A program made the translations under genes and the position numbers. Shown here piece by piece: positions 11,625-19,495 of a stretch of 64,000 nucleotides of DNA. This DNA is from Citrobacter braakii (GTDB taxonomy: Bacteria; Pseudomonadota; Gammaproteobacteria; Enterobacterales; Enterobacteriaceae), in NCBI RefSeq assembly GCF_002075345.1, contig NZ_NAEW01000018.1, positions 22,214 to 86,213 of the forward strand, written 5' to 3'. The notes under the pieces were generated by a model, which was not told where the DNA came from, searched no databases, and was given only the letters and a program-made list of their open reading frames with translations. Positions within the stretch are counted from its first letter, which is position 1. Each line of letters begins with the position of its first letter.

Positions 11625-12364
11625 TGACAGATAACACAACTGCGCCACTCTACTCGCTGCGCGGGCTACAATTGATTGGCTGGCGCGATATGCAGCATGC
11701 GCTAAATTACCTGTTTGCCGAGGGGCATCTCAGGCCTGGAACGCTGGTGGCAATCAACGCCGAGAAGATGCTGACGGCAGAAGATAACCCTGAAGTGCGG
11801 GATCTGATCAACGCCGCTGAGTTCAAATATGCGGATGGGATTAGCGTGGTGCGCTCAGTGCGCAAAAAATTCCCGCAGGCGCAGGTTTCACGCGTGGCTG
11901 GGGCTGATCTTTGGGAAGCGCTTATGGCGCGAGCCGGGCAGGAAGGAACGCCTGTTTTCCTGATTGGTGGCAAGCCTGAAGTTCTGGCGCAAACGGAAAC
12001 CAAACTGCGTGCCCAGTGGCGCGTGAACATTGTAGGCAGTCAGGACGGTTATTTTACCCCGGACCAGCGTCAGGCATTGTTTGAACGTATCCACGCCAGC
12101 GGTGCGCAGATTGTGACGGTGGCGATGGGCTCGCCGAAACAAGAGATCTTTATGCGTGACTGCCGGAAGATTCACCCTGAAGCGCTGTATATGGGCGTCG
12201 GTGGTACCTACGACGTCTTTACCGGTCACGTTAAGCGTGCGCCGCGAATCTGGCAGAGTCTGGGGCTGGAGTGGCTGTATCGCTTATTGTCGCAGCCAAG
12301 CCGTATCACTCGTCAACTTCGCTTATTACGCTATCTCCGCTGGCACTATACCGGCAACCTCTGA
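11624..12364 (+). CDS. wecG: WecG, UDP-ManNAcA transferase (lipid II synthase)
   Basis: Adds ManNAcA from UDP-ManNAcA to lipid I, giving lipid II, at the cytoplasmic side of the membrane. 246 residues, WecG/TagA/CpsF family (GT26). Visible motifs are [43 protein letters not shown] and the C-terminal [23 protein letters not shown], which ends in a basic amphipathic tail that probably attaches the enzyme to the membrane. It is the last gene of the ECA operon. Confidence 0.96.
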   Translation: MTDNTTAPLYSLRGLQLIGWRDMQHALNYLFAEGHLRPGTLVAINAEKMLTAEDNPEVRDLINAAEFKYADGISVVRSVRKKFPQAQVSRVAGADLWEALMARAGQEGTPVFLIGGKPEVLAQTETKLRAQWRVNIVGSQDGYFTPDQRQALFERIHASGAQIVTVAMGSPKQEIFMRDCRKIHPEALYMGVGGTYDVFTGHVKRAPRIWQSLGLEWLYRLLSQPSRITRQLRLLRYLRWHYTGNL

Positions 12365-12380
12365 CGCCCTCCCTCCTTTG

Positions 12381-12414
12381 ATAAGTAGCGTGATCTGCTA
12401 ATTACGCTACTTAT
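12381..12414 (+). terminator. Hairpin after wecG
   Basis: An 11-bp perfect stem (ATAAGTAGCGT / ACGCTACTTAT) with a 12-base loop lies 16 bases after the wecG stop codon. No long T-run follows, so it may stabilise the 3' end or act with Rho rather than be a classical intrinsic terminator. Its place at the end of the ECA operon is the main support. Confidence 0.6.
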
Positions 12415-12622
12415 TCACAACATAATCGCTGCTTTCTCGCACAATCTATTTATTTTTTGAATGCTTTAATTGCCATTTAAGCGATTTTAGGAAACCATTC
12501 GCAACAATCATTGCAGTGCCGTGGTGTTTTTGACGCCAACCGTTAAGCGGTCGGTGCCGTATGGCCTGTTATGGCATAACAAGATGTACCCATAACGAGA
12601 ACCGGTAATACCGGACAGTATG

Positions 12623-12639
12623 CAAACACAACAAGAGGA
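12623..12639 (+). promoter_or_regulatory. CA-rich yifK leader, likely GcvB sRNA target
   Basis: The yifK leader ends in CAAACACAACAAGAGGA, a CA-rich run directly over the Shine-Dalgarno sequence. In E. coli and Salmonella the GU-rich R1 seed of the sRNA GcvB pairs with ACACAAC-type sequences in mRNAs for amino-acid transporters, and yifK is a reported target. The pairing here is inferred from that pattern. The region 12415-12642 also holds a short CCGGTAATACCGG palindrome at 12603 and no gene. Confidence 0.6.
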
Positions 12640-12642
12640 TTT

Positions 12643-14028
12643 ATGGCCGAGAACAAACCTGAGCTACAGCGTGGGCTGGAGGCTCGTCACATCGAATTAA
12701 TTGCCCTTGGGGGGACTATTGGCGTCGGGCTATTTATGGGGGCCGCCAGTACCCTGAAATGGGCGGGACCTTCGGTTCTGCTGGCATACATCGTCGCCGG
12801 GCTGTTCGTCTTTTTCATTATGCGTTCTATGGGGGAGATGTTATTCCTCGAGCCGGTTGCCGGTTCATTTGCTGTTTACGCCCATCGTTATATGAGCCCC
12901 TTCTTTGGTTATCTCACTGCCTGGTCATACTGGTTTATGTGGATGGCGGTGGGGATATCGGAGATTACCGCCATCGGGGTGTACGTCCAGTTCTGGTTCC
13001 CGGAAATGGCACAATGGATACCCGCACTGATAGCTGTCGGACTGGTTGCGTTGGCAAATCTCGCCGCGGTTCGCCTGTATGGTGAAATTGAGTTCTGGTT
13101 TGCCATGATTAAAGTGACCACCATCATTGTGATGATCGTCATTGGATTAGGGGTGATTTTCTTCGGTTTTGGTAATGGCGGTCAGGCGATCGGCTTTGGC
13201 AACCTGACCGAGCACGGCGGCTTCTTTGCTGGTGGTTGGAAGGGCTTCCTGACGGCATTGTGTATTGTCGTGGCTTCTTACCAGGGCGTGGAGCTGATCG
13301 GCATTACTGCGGGTGAAGCGAAGAATCCGCAGGTCACGCTGCGTAGTGCAGTAGGGAAAGTGCTGTGGCGTATTCTGATTTTCTACGTCGGTGCGATTTT
13401 TGTTATCGTCACTATTTTCCCGTGGAATGAGATTGGCAGTAACGGTAGCCCGTTTGTTCTCACCTTTGCCAAGATTGGTATTACCGCCGCGGCAGGGATT
13501 ATTAACTTTGTGGTCCTGACGGCGGCGCTGTCGGGCTGTAACAGTGGGATGTACAGCTGTGGGCGTATGCTTTACGCGCTGGCAAAGAATCGCCAGCTAC
13601 CTGCCGCTGTTGGAAAAGTTTCTCGCCAGGGCGTGCCGGTTGCCGGCGTGGCTATTTCTATCGCGATCCTGCTGGTTGGTTCGTGCCTGAACTACATCAT
13701 TCCCAACCCGCAGCGTGTGTTCGTTTATGTCTATAGCGCCAGCGTGCTGCCGGGGATGGTGCCGTGGTTTGTGATCCTGATAAGCCAGATACGTTTCCGT
13801 CAGGCGCATAAAGCGGCGATCGCCAGTCATCCTTTCCGCTCGATTCTTTTCCCGTGGGCGAACTATTTGACGATGGCGTTCCTGATTTGCGTATTAATCG
13901 GCATGTACTTTAATGAAGATACCCGAATGTCGCTGTTTGTTGGCATTATCTTCTTACTGGCCGTGACGCTCATTTATAAGGTTTTTGGCCTGAATCGTCA
14001 TGGCACAGCCCAAAAATTGCAGGAATAA
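12643..14028 (+). CDS. yifK: YifK (ThrP), APC-family amino acid permease
   Basis: 461 residues with about twelve hydrophobic segments. It belongs to the amino acid-polyamine-organocation superfamily, AAT group: the consensus [17 protein letters not shown] lies near residues 22-38 and [19 protein letters not shown] follows. E. coli YifK has been described as a threonine/serine-proton symporter (ThrP), so inner-membrane uptake of these amino acids is likely. The ATG at 12643 follows AAGAGGA. It lies between the ECA operon and the argX tRNA operon, as in E. coli, with a leader of more than 200 bases that fits sRNA control. Confidence 0.93.
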   Translation: MAENKPELQRGLEARHIELIALGGTIGVGLFMGAASTLKWAGPSVLLAYIVAGLFVFFIMRSMGEMLFLEPVAGSFAVYAHRYMSPFFGYLTAWSYWFMWMAVGISEITAIGVYVQFWFPEMAQWIPALIAVGLVALANLAAVRLYGEIEFWFAMIKVTTIIVMIVIGLGVIFFGFGNGGQAIGFGNLTEHGGFFAGGWKGFLTALCIVVASYQGVELIGITAGEAKNPQVTLRSAVGKVLWRILIFYVGAIFVIVTIFPWNEIGSNGSPFVLTFAKIGITAAAGIINFVVLTAALSGCNSGMYSCGRMLYALAKNRQLPAAVGKVSRQGVPVAGVAISIAILLVGSCLNYIIPNPQRVFVYVYSASVLPGMVPWFVILISQIRFRQAHKAAIASHPFRSILFPWANYLTMAFLICVLIGMYFNEDTRMSLFVGIIFLLAVTLIYKVFGLNRHGTAQKLQE

Positions 14029-14080
14029 GCGACAAAACGCACAAACCATGACCAAACGATAATTTATTTTAAAAAAGCAC

Positions 14081-14109
14081 TAGACAGCAGACCGAGACCT
14101 CCGTAATAT
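14081..14109 (+). promoter_or_regulatory. Promoter of the argX-hisR-leuT-proM tRNA operon
   Basis: TAGACA (14081-14086) and TAATAT (14104-14109) are separated by 17 bases and followed by a GC-rich discriminator (CCAGCCCCGC). This is the usual form of a stringently controlled stable-RNA promoter. An AT-rich stretch just upstream (14061-14076) could be an UP element. The promoter lies directly before the first tRNA. Confidence 0.75.
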
Positions 14110-14130
14110 CCAGCCCCGCAACGGCGCTAA

Positions 14131-14207
<77 letters not shown>

Positions 14208-14262
14208 TTTAGTAAGGTGCCGGAGCTGCGGTGGTTTTAATACCGCGTAAAAGATTTGCAGT

Positions 14263-14339
14263 GGTGGCTATAGCTCAGTTGGTAGAGCCCTGGATTGTGA
14301 TTCCAGTTGTCGTGGGTTCGAATCCCATTAGCCACCCCA
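14263..14339 (+). tRNA. hisR: tRNA-His (GTG)
   Basis: 77 bases including the extra 5' G (position -1) typical of tRNA-His. The acceptor GTGGCTA pairs with TAGCCAC and the CCA end is encoded. The anticodon loop TTGTGAT gives anticodon GTG at 14297-14299. Second in the cluster. Confidence 0.97.
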
Positions 14340-14359
14340 TTAATTTAAAGTTGTGAAAT

Positions 14360-14445
14360 GCGAAGGTGGCGGAATTGGTAGACGCGCTAGCTTCAGGTGT
14401 TAGTGTCCTTAGGATGTGGGGGTTCGAGTCCCCCCCCTCGCACCA
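14360..14445 (+). tRNA. leuT: tRNA-Leu (CAG)
   Basis: 86 bases with a long variable arm, a class II tRNA, and encoded CCA. The anticodon loop TTCAGGT gives anticodon CAG at 14394-14396. The acceptor GCGAAGG faces CCCTCGC, which leaves one A-C mismatch that I also recall in the E. coli gene. The variable arm (GTCC-TTA-GGAT) seems one base shorter than in E. coli. Confidence 0.96.
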
Positions 14446-14486
14446 CGACTTAAAGAATTGAACTAAAAATTCAAAAAGCAGTAAAA

Positions 14487-14563
14487 CGGCGAGTAGCGCA
14501 GCTTGGTAGCGCAACTGGTTTGGGACCAGTGGGTCGGAGGTTCGAATCCTCTCTCGCCGACCA
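14487..14563 (+). tRNA. proM: tRNA-Pro (TGG)
   Basis: 77 bases with encoded CCA. The acceptor CGGCGAG pairs with CTCGCCG, and the anticodon loop TTTGGGA gives anticodon TGG at 14521-14523. Last tRNA of the operon, followed eight bases later by an intrinsic terminator. Confidence 0.97.
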
Positions 14564-14570
14564 ATTTTGA

Positions 14571-14594
14571 ACCCCGCTTCGGCGGGGTTTTTTG
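14571..14594 (+). terminator. Intrinsic terminator of the tRNA operon
   Basis: ACCCCGC-TTC-GGCGGGGT followed by TTTTTTG: a strong GC-rich stem with a short loop and a T-run eight bases after proM. Confidence 0.93.
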
Positions 14595-14682
14595 TTTTCT
14601 GATTTTCCCTTCTCAGCCTTTATTTCCCCGAATTTCCTGATTTCTTAAAAAGTCCGGTTCCATTGTTTTTGCAGTGCAATCG

Positions 14683-14698
14683 TGGCATGCCTTGTGCA
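14683..14698 (+). promoter_or_regulatory. Sigma-54-type promoter of glmZ
   Basis: TGGCATGCCTTGTGCA matches the -24/-12 pattern (consensus TGGCAC-N5-TTGCA), with GG and GC ten bases apart. The GC lies 12-13 bases before the expected first base of GlmZ at 14710. In many enterobacteria glmZ and glmY are transcribed from sigma-54 promoters activated by GlrR. I see no TGTC-N10-GACA GlrR site between the tRNA terminator and this promoter. An AT-rich ATAATAT at 14699-14705 could also give a weak sigma-70 -10 element. Confidence 0.8.
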
Positions 14699-14709
14699 AT
14701 AATATACGG

Positions 14710-14914
14710 GTAGATGCTCATTCCATCTCTTATGTTCGCCATCTGGCCTCATAAACTCAGGAATGATGCAGAGCCGTTTACGGTGCTTATCGTCCACAGA
14801 CAGATGTCGCTCTGGCCTCATCAAACACCATGGACATAACGTTGAGTGAAGCACCCATTTATGTTGTCATACAGACCTGTTTAACGCCTGCTCCAAAAGA
14901 GCGGGCGTTTTTTT
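14710..14914 (+). ncRNA. glmZ: GlmZ, Hfq-dependent sRNA activating glmS
   Basis: The stretch begins GTAGATGCTCATTCC and runs about 205 bases to an intrinsic terminator, close to the 207 nt of E. coli GlmZ (recalled sequence). It keeps CCGTTTACGGTGC hairpins and TGTTGTCATACAGACCTGT at 14862-14880, the part that in E. coli pairs with the glmS leader and is cut by RNase E with RapZ. GlmZ opens the glmS ribosome site so that glucosamine-6-phosphate synthase rises when GlcN6P is scarce. It lies just before hemY as in E. coli, but aslB and aslA, which precede it there, are absent. Confidence 0.95.
14883..14914 (+). terminator. GlmZ intrinsic terminator
   Basis: An 11-bp stem (AACGCCTGCTC / GAGCGGGCGTT, one T-G pair) with a CAAAA loop and a run of seven T. 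It forms the 3' end of GlmZ. Confidence 0.93.
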
Positions 14915-14918
14915 ATGC

Positions 14919-14974
14919 ATATACACCTCATCCTTCAAGTCGCCTCGAAGCATCTCGAATGATTTGGTGTATAT
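14919..14974. repeat. Short inverted repeat resembling the ends of an ERIC-type element
   Basis: ATATACACC and GGTGTATAT bound a 56-base stretch containing CTTCAAGT and CTCGAAT. Longer ERIC-type elements that I recall from enterobacteria have these pieces near their two ends, but here the ERIC centre is missing. It may be an internally deleted copy. Confidence 0.5.
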
Positions 14975-14987
14975 GAAATAACGGTAG

Positions 14988-15014
14988 GCCCGGTAAGCGA
15001 AGCGTCACCGGGCA
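14988..15014. repeat. REP element
   Basis: GCCCGGTAAGCGAAGCG followed by the reverse arm CACCGGGC: a typical repetitive extragenic palindrome, eight bases after the hemY stop codon, where it probably protects the 3' end of the hem mRNA. Confidence 0.85.
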
Positions 15015-15022
15015 AGAGGGAA

Positions 15023-16225
15023 TTACTGCGGGGGATTGTTGTTCTGCAGCGTCAACATCAGGCCATCACGACGCATGGTGGCGGCTTCTTCCGGCTGATG
15101 CAGTCTGTCCAGCGCGTCAGCAAGCCAGGCGTAGTCATAGGCATCTGGACGCTGTTTGAGAGCGGCACGGAAGGCGAACGTGGCTTCCTGCCATTCGCCG
15201 TGCTTCATTAGCGACTGGCCCAGCGTGCTCCACAGTAATGGGCGATCGCCGACGGCTTTAATCTGCTGGCGCAACACTTTCTCTATCTGTTCCGGGTTGT
15301 TGGTTTTCAGACGCGGGATCGGCAGCACCAGGCGGTCGTCATACTGGCGTTTAAGACCATCAATGATGACCTGCTGTGCCGTATCGTGATCGTCACACTC
15401 AATCAGATGTTCAGCCATTGCCACCTGCAGGGCAACCTGGTGACGGGTTTTACGGTTCTGGTTTTTCCACCATGCACGTAGACCCTCGCTGCCCTGATCG
15501 GCGCGAACCTGATCCATCAGACCAACCCATGCCTGCTGTTCCAGCATCGCGCGGTGCTCGTCATCACCCACGTGCGCTTTTGCCATGGATGGAATGATAT
15601 CCAGTAACGAACTCCATGCACCGGTACGAATGTAGGCCTGTTCAGCCAGACGCAGCACTTCCGGATGACGTGGCGTCACTTCCAGCAGTTTATCTACGCT
15701 GTGGCGTGCGGCGTGATTTTCATTACGTGCCAGCTGCAGGCGAACGCGAGTGATTTCTACCGGGATCGTATCATTTCCGGCCAGTTCGGCAGCACGCTCA
15801 AGGTGTTGGTTGGCACGAGCTTCGTCACCGCGCTGTTGAGCAGCTTCTGCCGCCAGCAGGTAATTCACTACCGGCTGTTCTGCATGATCGGCGTTTTTCG
15901 ACATCAGCTTTTCAACCTGCTGATAATCGCCTTCTGCCAGCTTGAGCAGCGCCTGCTCGGTCTGCTTACGGGCGCGACGACGCTTCCGACCGACAAACCA
16001 TCCGCGGGTATGCGCGCCAGTGCGGAAAATTCGGCGCAGCAGCCATTCAATCGCAAACAGGACGACCATTGCGACGATCAGAATGATCACCAGACCCGTC
16101 ACGCTGGTTTCGATATTGTAATTATCCGTCTGGATCAGTACGTAGCCCTGATGACCGGCAATCATTGGACCGACAACGATCCCGGCGATCAACAGCACAA
16201 AGAGCAATAATACTTTTAGCATCAT
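15023..16225 (-). CDS. hemY: HemY, inner-membrane TPR protein of the hem operon
   Basis: 400 residues. Two N-terminal membrane segments (about residues 2-22 and 41-62) are followed by a basic RRRARK stretch and a long cytoplasmic domain of TPR-like helical repeats (AEGDYQQVEKL, LLAAEAAQQRGDEARANQHL, HGEWQEATFAFRAALKQRPD). The E. coli protein is linked to tetrapyrrole synthesis through its operon, and a scaffold role for haem enzymes has been proposed; its biochemical activity is not settled. It is unrelated to the HemY protoporphyrinogen oxidase of Gram-positive bacteria. Last gene of hemCDXY, starting one base from hemX. Confidence 0.94.
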   Translation of the reverse strand: MMLKVLLLFVLLIAGIVVGPMIAGHQGYVLIQTDNYNIETSVTGLVIILIVAMVVLFAIEWLLRRIFRTGAHTRGWFVGRKRRRARKQTEQALLKLAEGDYQQVEKLMSKNADHAEQPVVNYLLAAEAAQQRGDEARANQHLERAAELAGNDTIPVEITRVRLQLARNENHAARHSVDKLLEVTPRHPEVLRLAEQAYIRTGAWSSLLDIIPSMAKAHVGDDEHRAMLEQQAWVGLMDQVRADQGSEGLRAWWKNQNRKTRHQVALQVAMAEHLIECDDHDTAQQVIIDGLKRQYDDRLVLPIPRLKTNNPEQIEKVLRQQIKAVGDRPLLWSTLGQSLMKHGEWQEATFAFRAALKQRPDAYDYAWLADALDRLHQPEEAATMRRDGLMLTLQNNNPPQ

Positions 16226-17400
16226 TATTCTCCTTGCGGCGCAGTTGCCGGAGTTTCAGCTGAAGGCGCAGGAGTTGCTGCAACCGGCGCTGTGGCAGGC
16301 TGTGCCAGTAAATTACGTACGCGGGTCTGCATGAGCTTGTCGAGAAGCGCCTGGCTCTGCAGCGTTTCCGGTACGTCCATGCTGATGCTTTGTTGGCTCA
16401 GTTGGTCTACCTCTTCAAGGAAAGCTTTGGTGGCTGCATCGTCGGTGTCGTAGTAGGCGCGCACCCAGGTGGAGACGTTTTCCAGCGCCTGGCGATATGT
16501 TTCCTCCTGATGACGCGGCACGGCCTGTGCGGCCACTAACAGGCGAGAACGGATATTTTCACGTAAGTAAACGTCCTGGTTCGGTGCCAGCAGCGGGACG
16601 GCGGTTTCATCACGACGGCGAACGGTGATAAAGCTGTCCATAAAGTTCTGCCAGCTTTTTTGAAGATTGACGCGCCATTCGCTGATCGAGCTGGAAAGCT
16701 CGCTGCTGTCGGAATCCATCGGCGAATCGTCGGTATCGTTGTCGGCCAGACGCAGGTTATCAATCTGGTTAGAGAGCTGATTCACTTTCAGGATAATGCC
16801 GTCATAGTCGACCTGAGTCACCGCAGAGAGGCTCGCGATATCGTCGGTAATCGCGCGACGGGCGGTAATCAGGCTTGGGTCATTCATATCCGCCAGACTG
16901 GCGTCAGCGCTTTTCAGCAGCGCCGCGGCGGTAGTAACGTCCTGATCGCTCCATAATTTGCGACCGGCCAGTTTCACCAGAAAATCAGCCTGCGCCAGCA
17001 GCCATGTCCCGGCATCGCTGCCGGAGATAGTGGCGACTTTTTGCTGGACTTCGTCAAGCTGTTTGACCAGCGCGGCCTGCTGGCGAGCGGCTTCATCCAA
17101 CTGCGTTGCCTGCTGCTTAATAATGCCTTCCAGCTCAGCTTTTTGGCTTTCTTGCGCTTTTTGCAACGCTGTAAGCTGGTTCGCCAGCGCATCGCTGGTT
17201 GCTGTCTGCGTTGTTGCCTGCTGTTTCCCCCAACCGTACAGCCCAACGCCTGCAGCCAGCGCAATAGCAATCGCCACAGCGCTCAGAATCAGTGCCGTGC
17301 TGTTCTTACTCTTTTTTTCAGTATTGACTGGCTGTGACGTGGTTTCCACGGCCTCCCTGGTCTCTTCAACCACGGCGGAGGATTTTTCTTGTTCCGTCAT
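16225..17400 (-). CDS. hemX: HemX, membrane protein of the hem operon
   Basis: 391 residues. The N-terminal 32 residues are polar and E/T-rich, then comes one membrane segment (about 33-56, [23 protein letters not shown]). A Q/A-rich coiled coil spans about residues 60-130, and an alanine/proline-rich tail ends the protein. It was once described as a uroporphyrinogen III methyltransferase, but no methyltransferase (SAM-binding) motif is visible, so I would not transfer that name. Related segments occur fused to HemD in some bacteria. It lies between hemD and hemY. Confidence 0.93.
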   Translation of the reverse strand: MTEQEKSSAVVEETREAVETTSQPVNTEKKSKNSTALILSAVAIAIALAAGVGLYGWGKQQATTQTATSDALANQLTALQKAQESQKAELEGIIKQQATQLDEAARQQAALVKQLDEVQQKVATISGSDAGTWLLAQADFLVKLAGRKLWSDQDVTTAAALLKSADASLADMNDPSLITARRAITDDIASLSAVTQVDYDGIILKVNQLSNQIDNLRLADNDTDDSPMDSDSSELSSSISEWRVNLQKSWQNFMDSFITVRRRDETAVPLLAPNQDVYLRENIRSRLLVAAQAVPRHQEETYRQALENVSTWVRAYYDTDDAATKAFLEEVDQLSQQSISMDVPETLQSQALLDKLMQTRVRNLLAQPATAPVAATPAPSAETPATAPQGE

Positions 17401-17421
17401 TATGGCATCCCATTATGAGAG

Positions 17422-18162
17422 TTATTGTAATGCGCGTAGTAGCGCATCGTTGTCGGCGTTATCAGCGACCTTAATATCTTGCCAGCCCAGTTCCCGGGCG
17501 AGGTGCGCCAGACGCTCACTGACGACCAGCAGCCGACAGCGTAGTAACCAGTGCTCACGATACCACTGCGGAATGAGCGACCAGAGCTGTTGTAGCATCT
17601 CTCCGCTGGTGACAACCACCGTGGTCACACCACGAGATTGCCAGCGCATCGCTTCTTCTGCACCATCGTAATATTTTGCACTGCGTTGATAACATTCACA
17701 AAAATCGACATCAGCTCCGCGTGCTGTCAGGGTTTCACCTATCAGCTCACGGCCACCATTGCCGCGTAATATCAGCGCGCGTTTTCCCGCAATATTTTGT
17801 AATTCAGGTAATTGTAGCAAGACTTCGCTAATTTCCCGATCCAGAGGGTAGTGAATATTGAAACCGCTAACGGTATGCAGCGCCAGCGCCGTTGTGCGAC
17901 CAATGGCAAAATAACGCGGAAGGGAGGGCCAGCTTTTCCCTTGTTGCTGAAGCTCGGCATCTGCAAAGGTGACGGCGTGCTGCGAGAGGGCGAAGACCAG
18001 ATCGTTTTCCGTCAGCGCCGATAGTCGGAAAGCAAGCGTTGCCAGTTCCCGACCGGGCGAAAACTCGATGAGCGGAAAGCTCCAGGCCACCTGCCCCAGT
18101 GTGCGCAGACGGCTCACTAACTCTTCCCCTGCGGGAGACGGGCGGGTGACCAGAATACTCAT
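17422..18162 (-). CDS. hemD: HemD, uroporphyrinogen-III synthase
   Basis: Closes hydroxymethylbilane to uroporphyrinogen III with inversion of ring D in the cytoplasm. 246 residues, as in E. coli. HemD sequences are poorly conserved, but the N-terminal [19 protein letters not shown], the hinge region and the C-terminal [15 protein letters not shown] (a strand-turn near the active cleft) are recognisable. It overlaps hemC by four bases, and HemC makes its unstable substrate. Confidence 0.95.
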   Translation of the reverse strand: MSILVTRPSPAGEELVSRLRTLGQVAWSFPLIEFSPGRELATLAFRLSALTENDLVFALSQHAVTFADAELQQQGKSWPSLPRYFAIGRTTALALHTVSGFNIHYPLDREISEVLLQLPELQNIAGKRALILRGNGGRELIGETLTARGADVDFCECYQRSAKYYDGAEEAMRWQSRGVTTVVVTSGEMLQQLWSLIPQWYREHWLLRCRLLVVSERLAHLARELGWQDIKVADNADNDALLRALQ

Positions 18163-19100
18163 GCGGGGGCTTCTCCGTTGTAAACTTCAGCCAGAATGGT
18201 GCGCGCACCGTTCTCCAGCAGCTCTTCAGCCAGAGAGATGCCCATCTGTTCAGCTTCCTGCGCGGCGCCGCGACGTTCTCCGCATACCATCTGCGAACCG
18301 TCAGGCGCGCCGACCAGCGCCCGCAGCCAAATCTCACCGTTAATGAGTTCTGCATAACTGCCGATAGGGACCTGACATCCCCCTTCCAGGCGGGTATTCA
18401 TGGCGCGTTCGGCTTTGACGCGCAGCGCAGTCTCTTCATGGTTGAGCGGCGCTAACAGCGCCTGAGTGCGCATATCATCCAGTCGACATTCTATGCCAAC
18501 CGCGCCTTGCCCGACAGCGGGTAGGGAGACTTCCGGCGGCAGAGCGGTGCGGACTCGCGACTCAAGACCTAAACGTTTTAATCCGGCGACCGCCAGAATA
18601 ATGGCGTCATAATCGCCGTTATCCAGTTTGCTCAGACGCGTACCTACGTTGCCGCGCAGCGAACGGATGACGAGATCCGGGCGACGCTTTGCCAACTGGC
18701 ACTGGCGACGCAAACTGGATGTCCCGACGATACTGCCTGCCGGGAGTTCATCCAGCGTGTTGTACTTATTTGAGACGAAAGCATCACGCGGATCCTCTCG
18801 CTCGCAAATGGTGACCAGTCCAAGACCGTCAGGGAACTCAACCGGCACATCCTTCATGGAATGCACGGCGATATCGGCGCGTTTTTCCAGCAGCGCGACT
18901 TCCAGCTCTTTAACAAACAACCCTTTCCCCCCGACTTTCGCCAGCGGGGTATCAAGGATCACATCGCCACGGGTTACCATCGGAACCAGTTCCACGATCA
19001 GACCGGGGTGGTTTGCCATTAAGGCGTCTTTGACATAATGTGCCTGCCAGAGCGCAAGGGGGCTTTGGCGTGTGGCAATTCTCAAAACATTGTCTAACAT
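18159..19100 (-). CDS. hemC: HemC, porphobilinogen deaminase
   Basis: Joins four porphobilinogens into hydroxymethylbilane. The ATG at 19100 gives 313 residues beginning [20 protein letters not shown]; the frame stays open seven codons further but those residues are not conserved. Cys242 in [11 protein letters not shown] carries the dipyrromethane cofactor, Asp84 in HSMKDVP is the catalytic acid, and [11 protein letters not shown] and [11 protein letters not shown] bind substrate carboxylates. It is the first gene of hemCDXY and is divergent from cyaA. Confidence 0.97.
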   Translation of the reverse strand: MLDNVLRIATRQSPLALWQAHYVKDALMANHPGLIVELVPMVTRGDVILDTPLAKVGGKGLFVKELEVALLEKRADIAVHSMKDVPVEFPDGLGLVTICEREDPRDAFVSNKYNTLDELPAGSIVGTSSLRRQCQLAKRRPDLVIRSLRGNVGTRLSKLDNGDYDAIILAVAGLKRLGLESRVRTALPPEVSLPAVGQGAVGIECRLDDMRTQALLAPLNHEETALRVKAERAMNTRLEGGCQVPIGSYAELINGEIWLRALVGAPDGSQMVCGERRGAAQEAEQMGISLAEELLENGARTILAEVYNGEAPA

Positions 19101-19316
19101 GCTTGTTACCGTCATTATCAATCATTGACCATCCTAACATCCTTATCAAAGGGATGTCAGCGTTACGCTCAAACGTGAGTGAGAGGAAAAGGCGCTGCAT
19201 CATCACTGGCAGTGAATAATGACGAGAAACCTCCCGACCGTATGAAGGAATTTACACGTAACGAACGGTGCTACACTTGTATGTAGCGCATCTTTCTTTA
19301 CGGTCAATGAGCAAGG

Positions 19317-19332
19317 TGTTAAATTGATCACG
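19317..19332 (+). promoter_or_regulatory. CRP site in the cyaA promoter region
   Basis: TGTTA-AATTGA-TCACG fits the TGTGA-N6-TCACA pattern with two mismatches. In E. coli the main cyaA promoter carries this site (GTGTTAAATTGATCACGTTTT, as I recall), through which cAMP-CRP represses cyaA. The divergent hemC promoter must lie in the same 19101-19495 interval, which otherwise shows no gene. Confidence 0.85.
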
Positions 19333-19495
19333 TTTTAGACCATTTTTTCGGCTGTACAGCATAAAAAAATATGGGCGAAAAAACAGGTAACGGTTATTTT
19401 TGACATACGGTTTATCCGAATTGATGACGATTATTGTGAGCGCTTGTGCCGCAGCAATCGACAACATGACGGATAGCAACATCAGGCGATACGTC

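Noticed and set aside
14645..14854. A 69-codon minus-strand frame with a CPWC motif
   Set aside because: It runs antisense to most of GlmZ and its promoter, starts at a GTG without a ribosome site, and the plus strand is fully explained by the sRNA.
16225..17400. HemX as uroporphyrinogen III methyltransferase
   Set aside because: No SAM-dependent methyltransferase motifs; the protein is a membrane-anchored coiled-coil protein.
19400..19495. Longer CyaA starting at ATG or TTG codons upstream
   Set aside because: The E. coli enzyme starts at the TTG equivalent to 19496, and the extra residues are not protein-like for the family.
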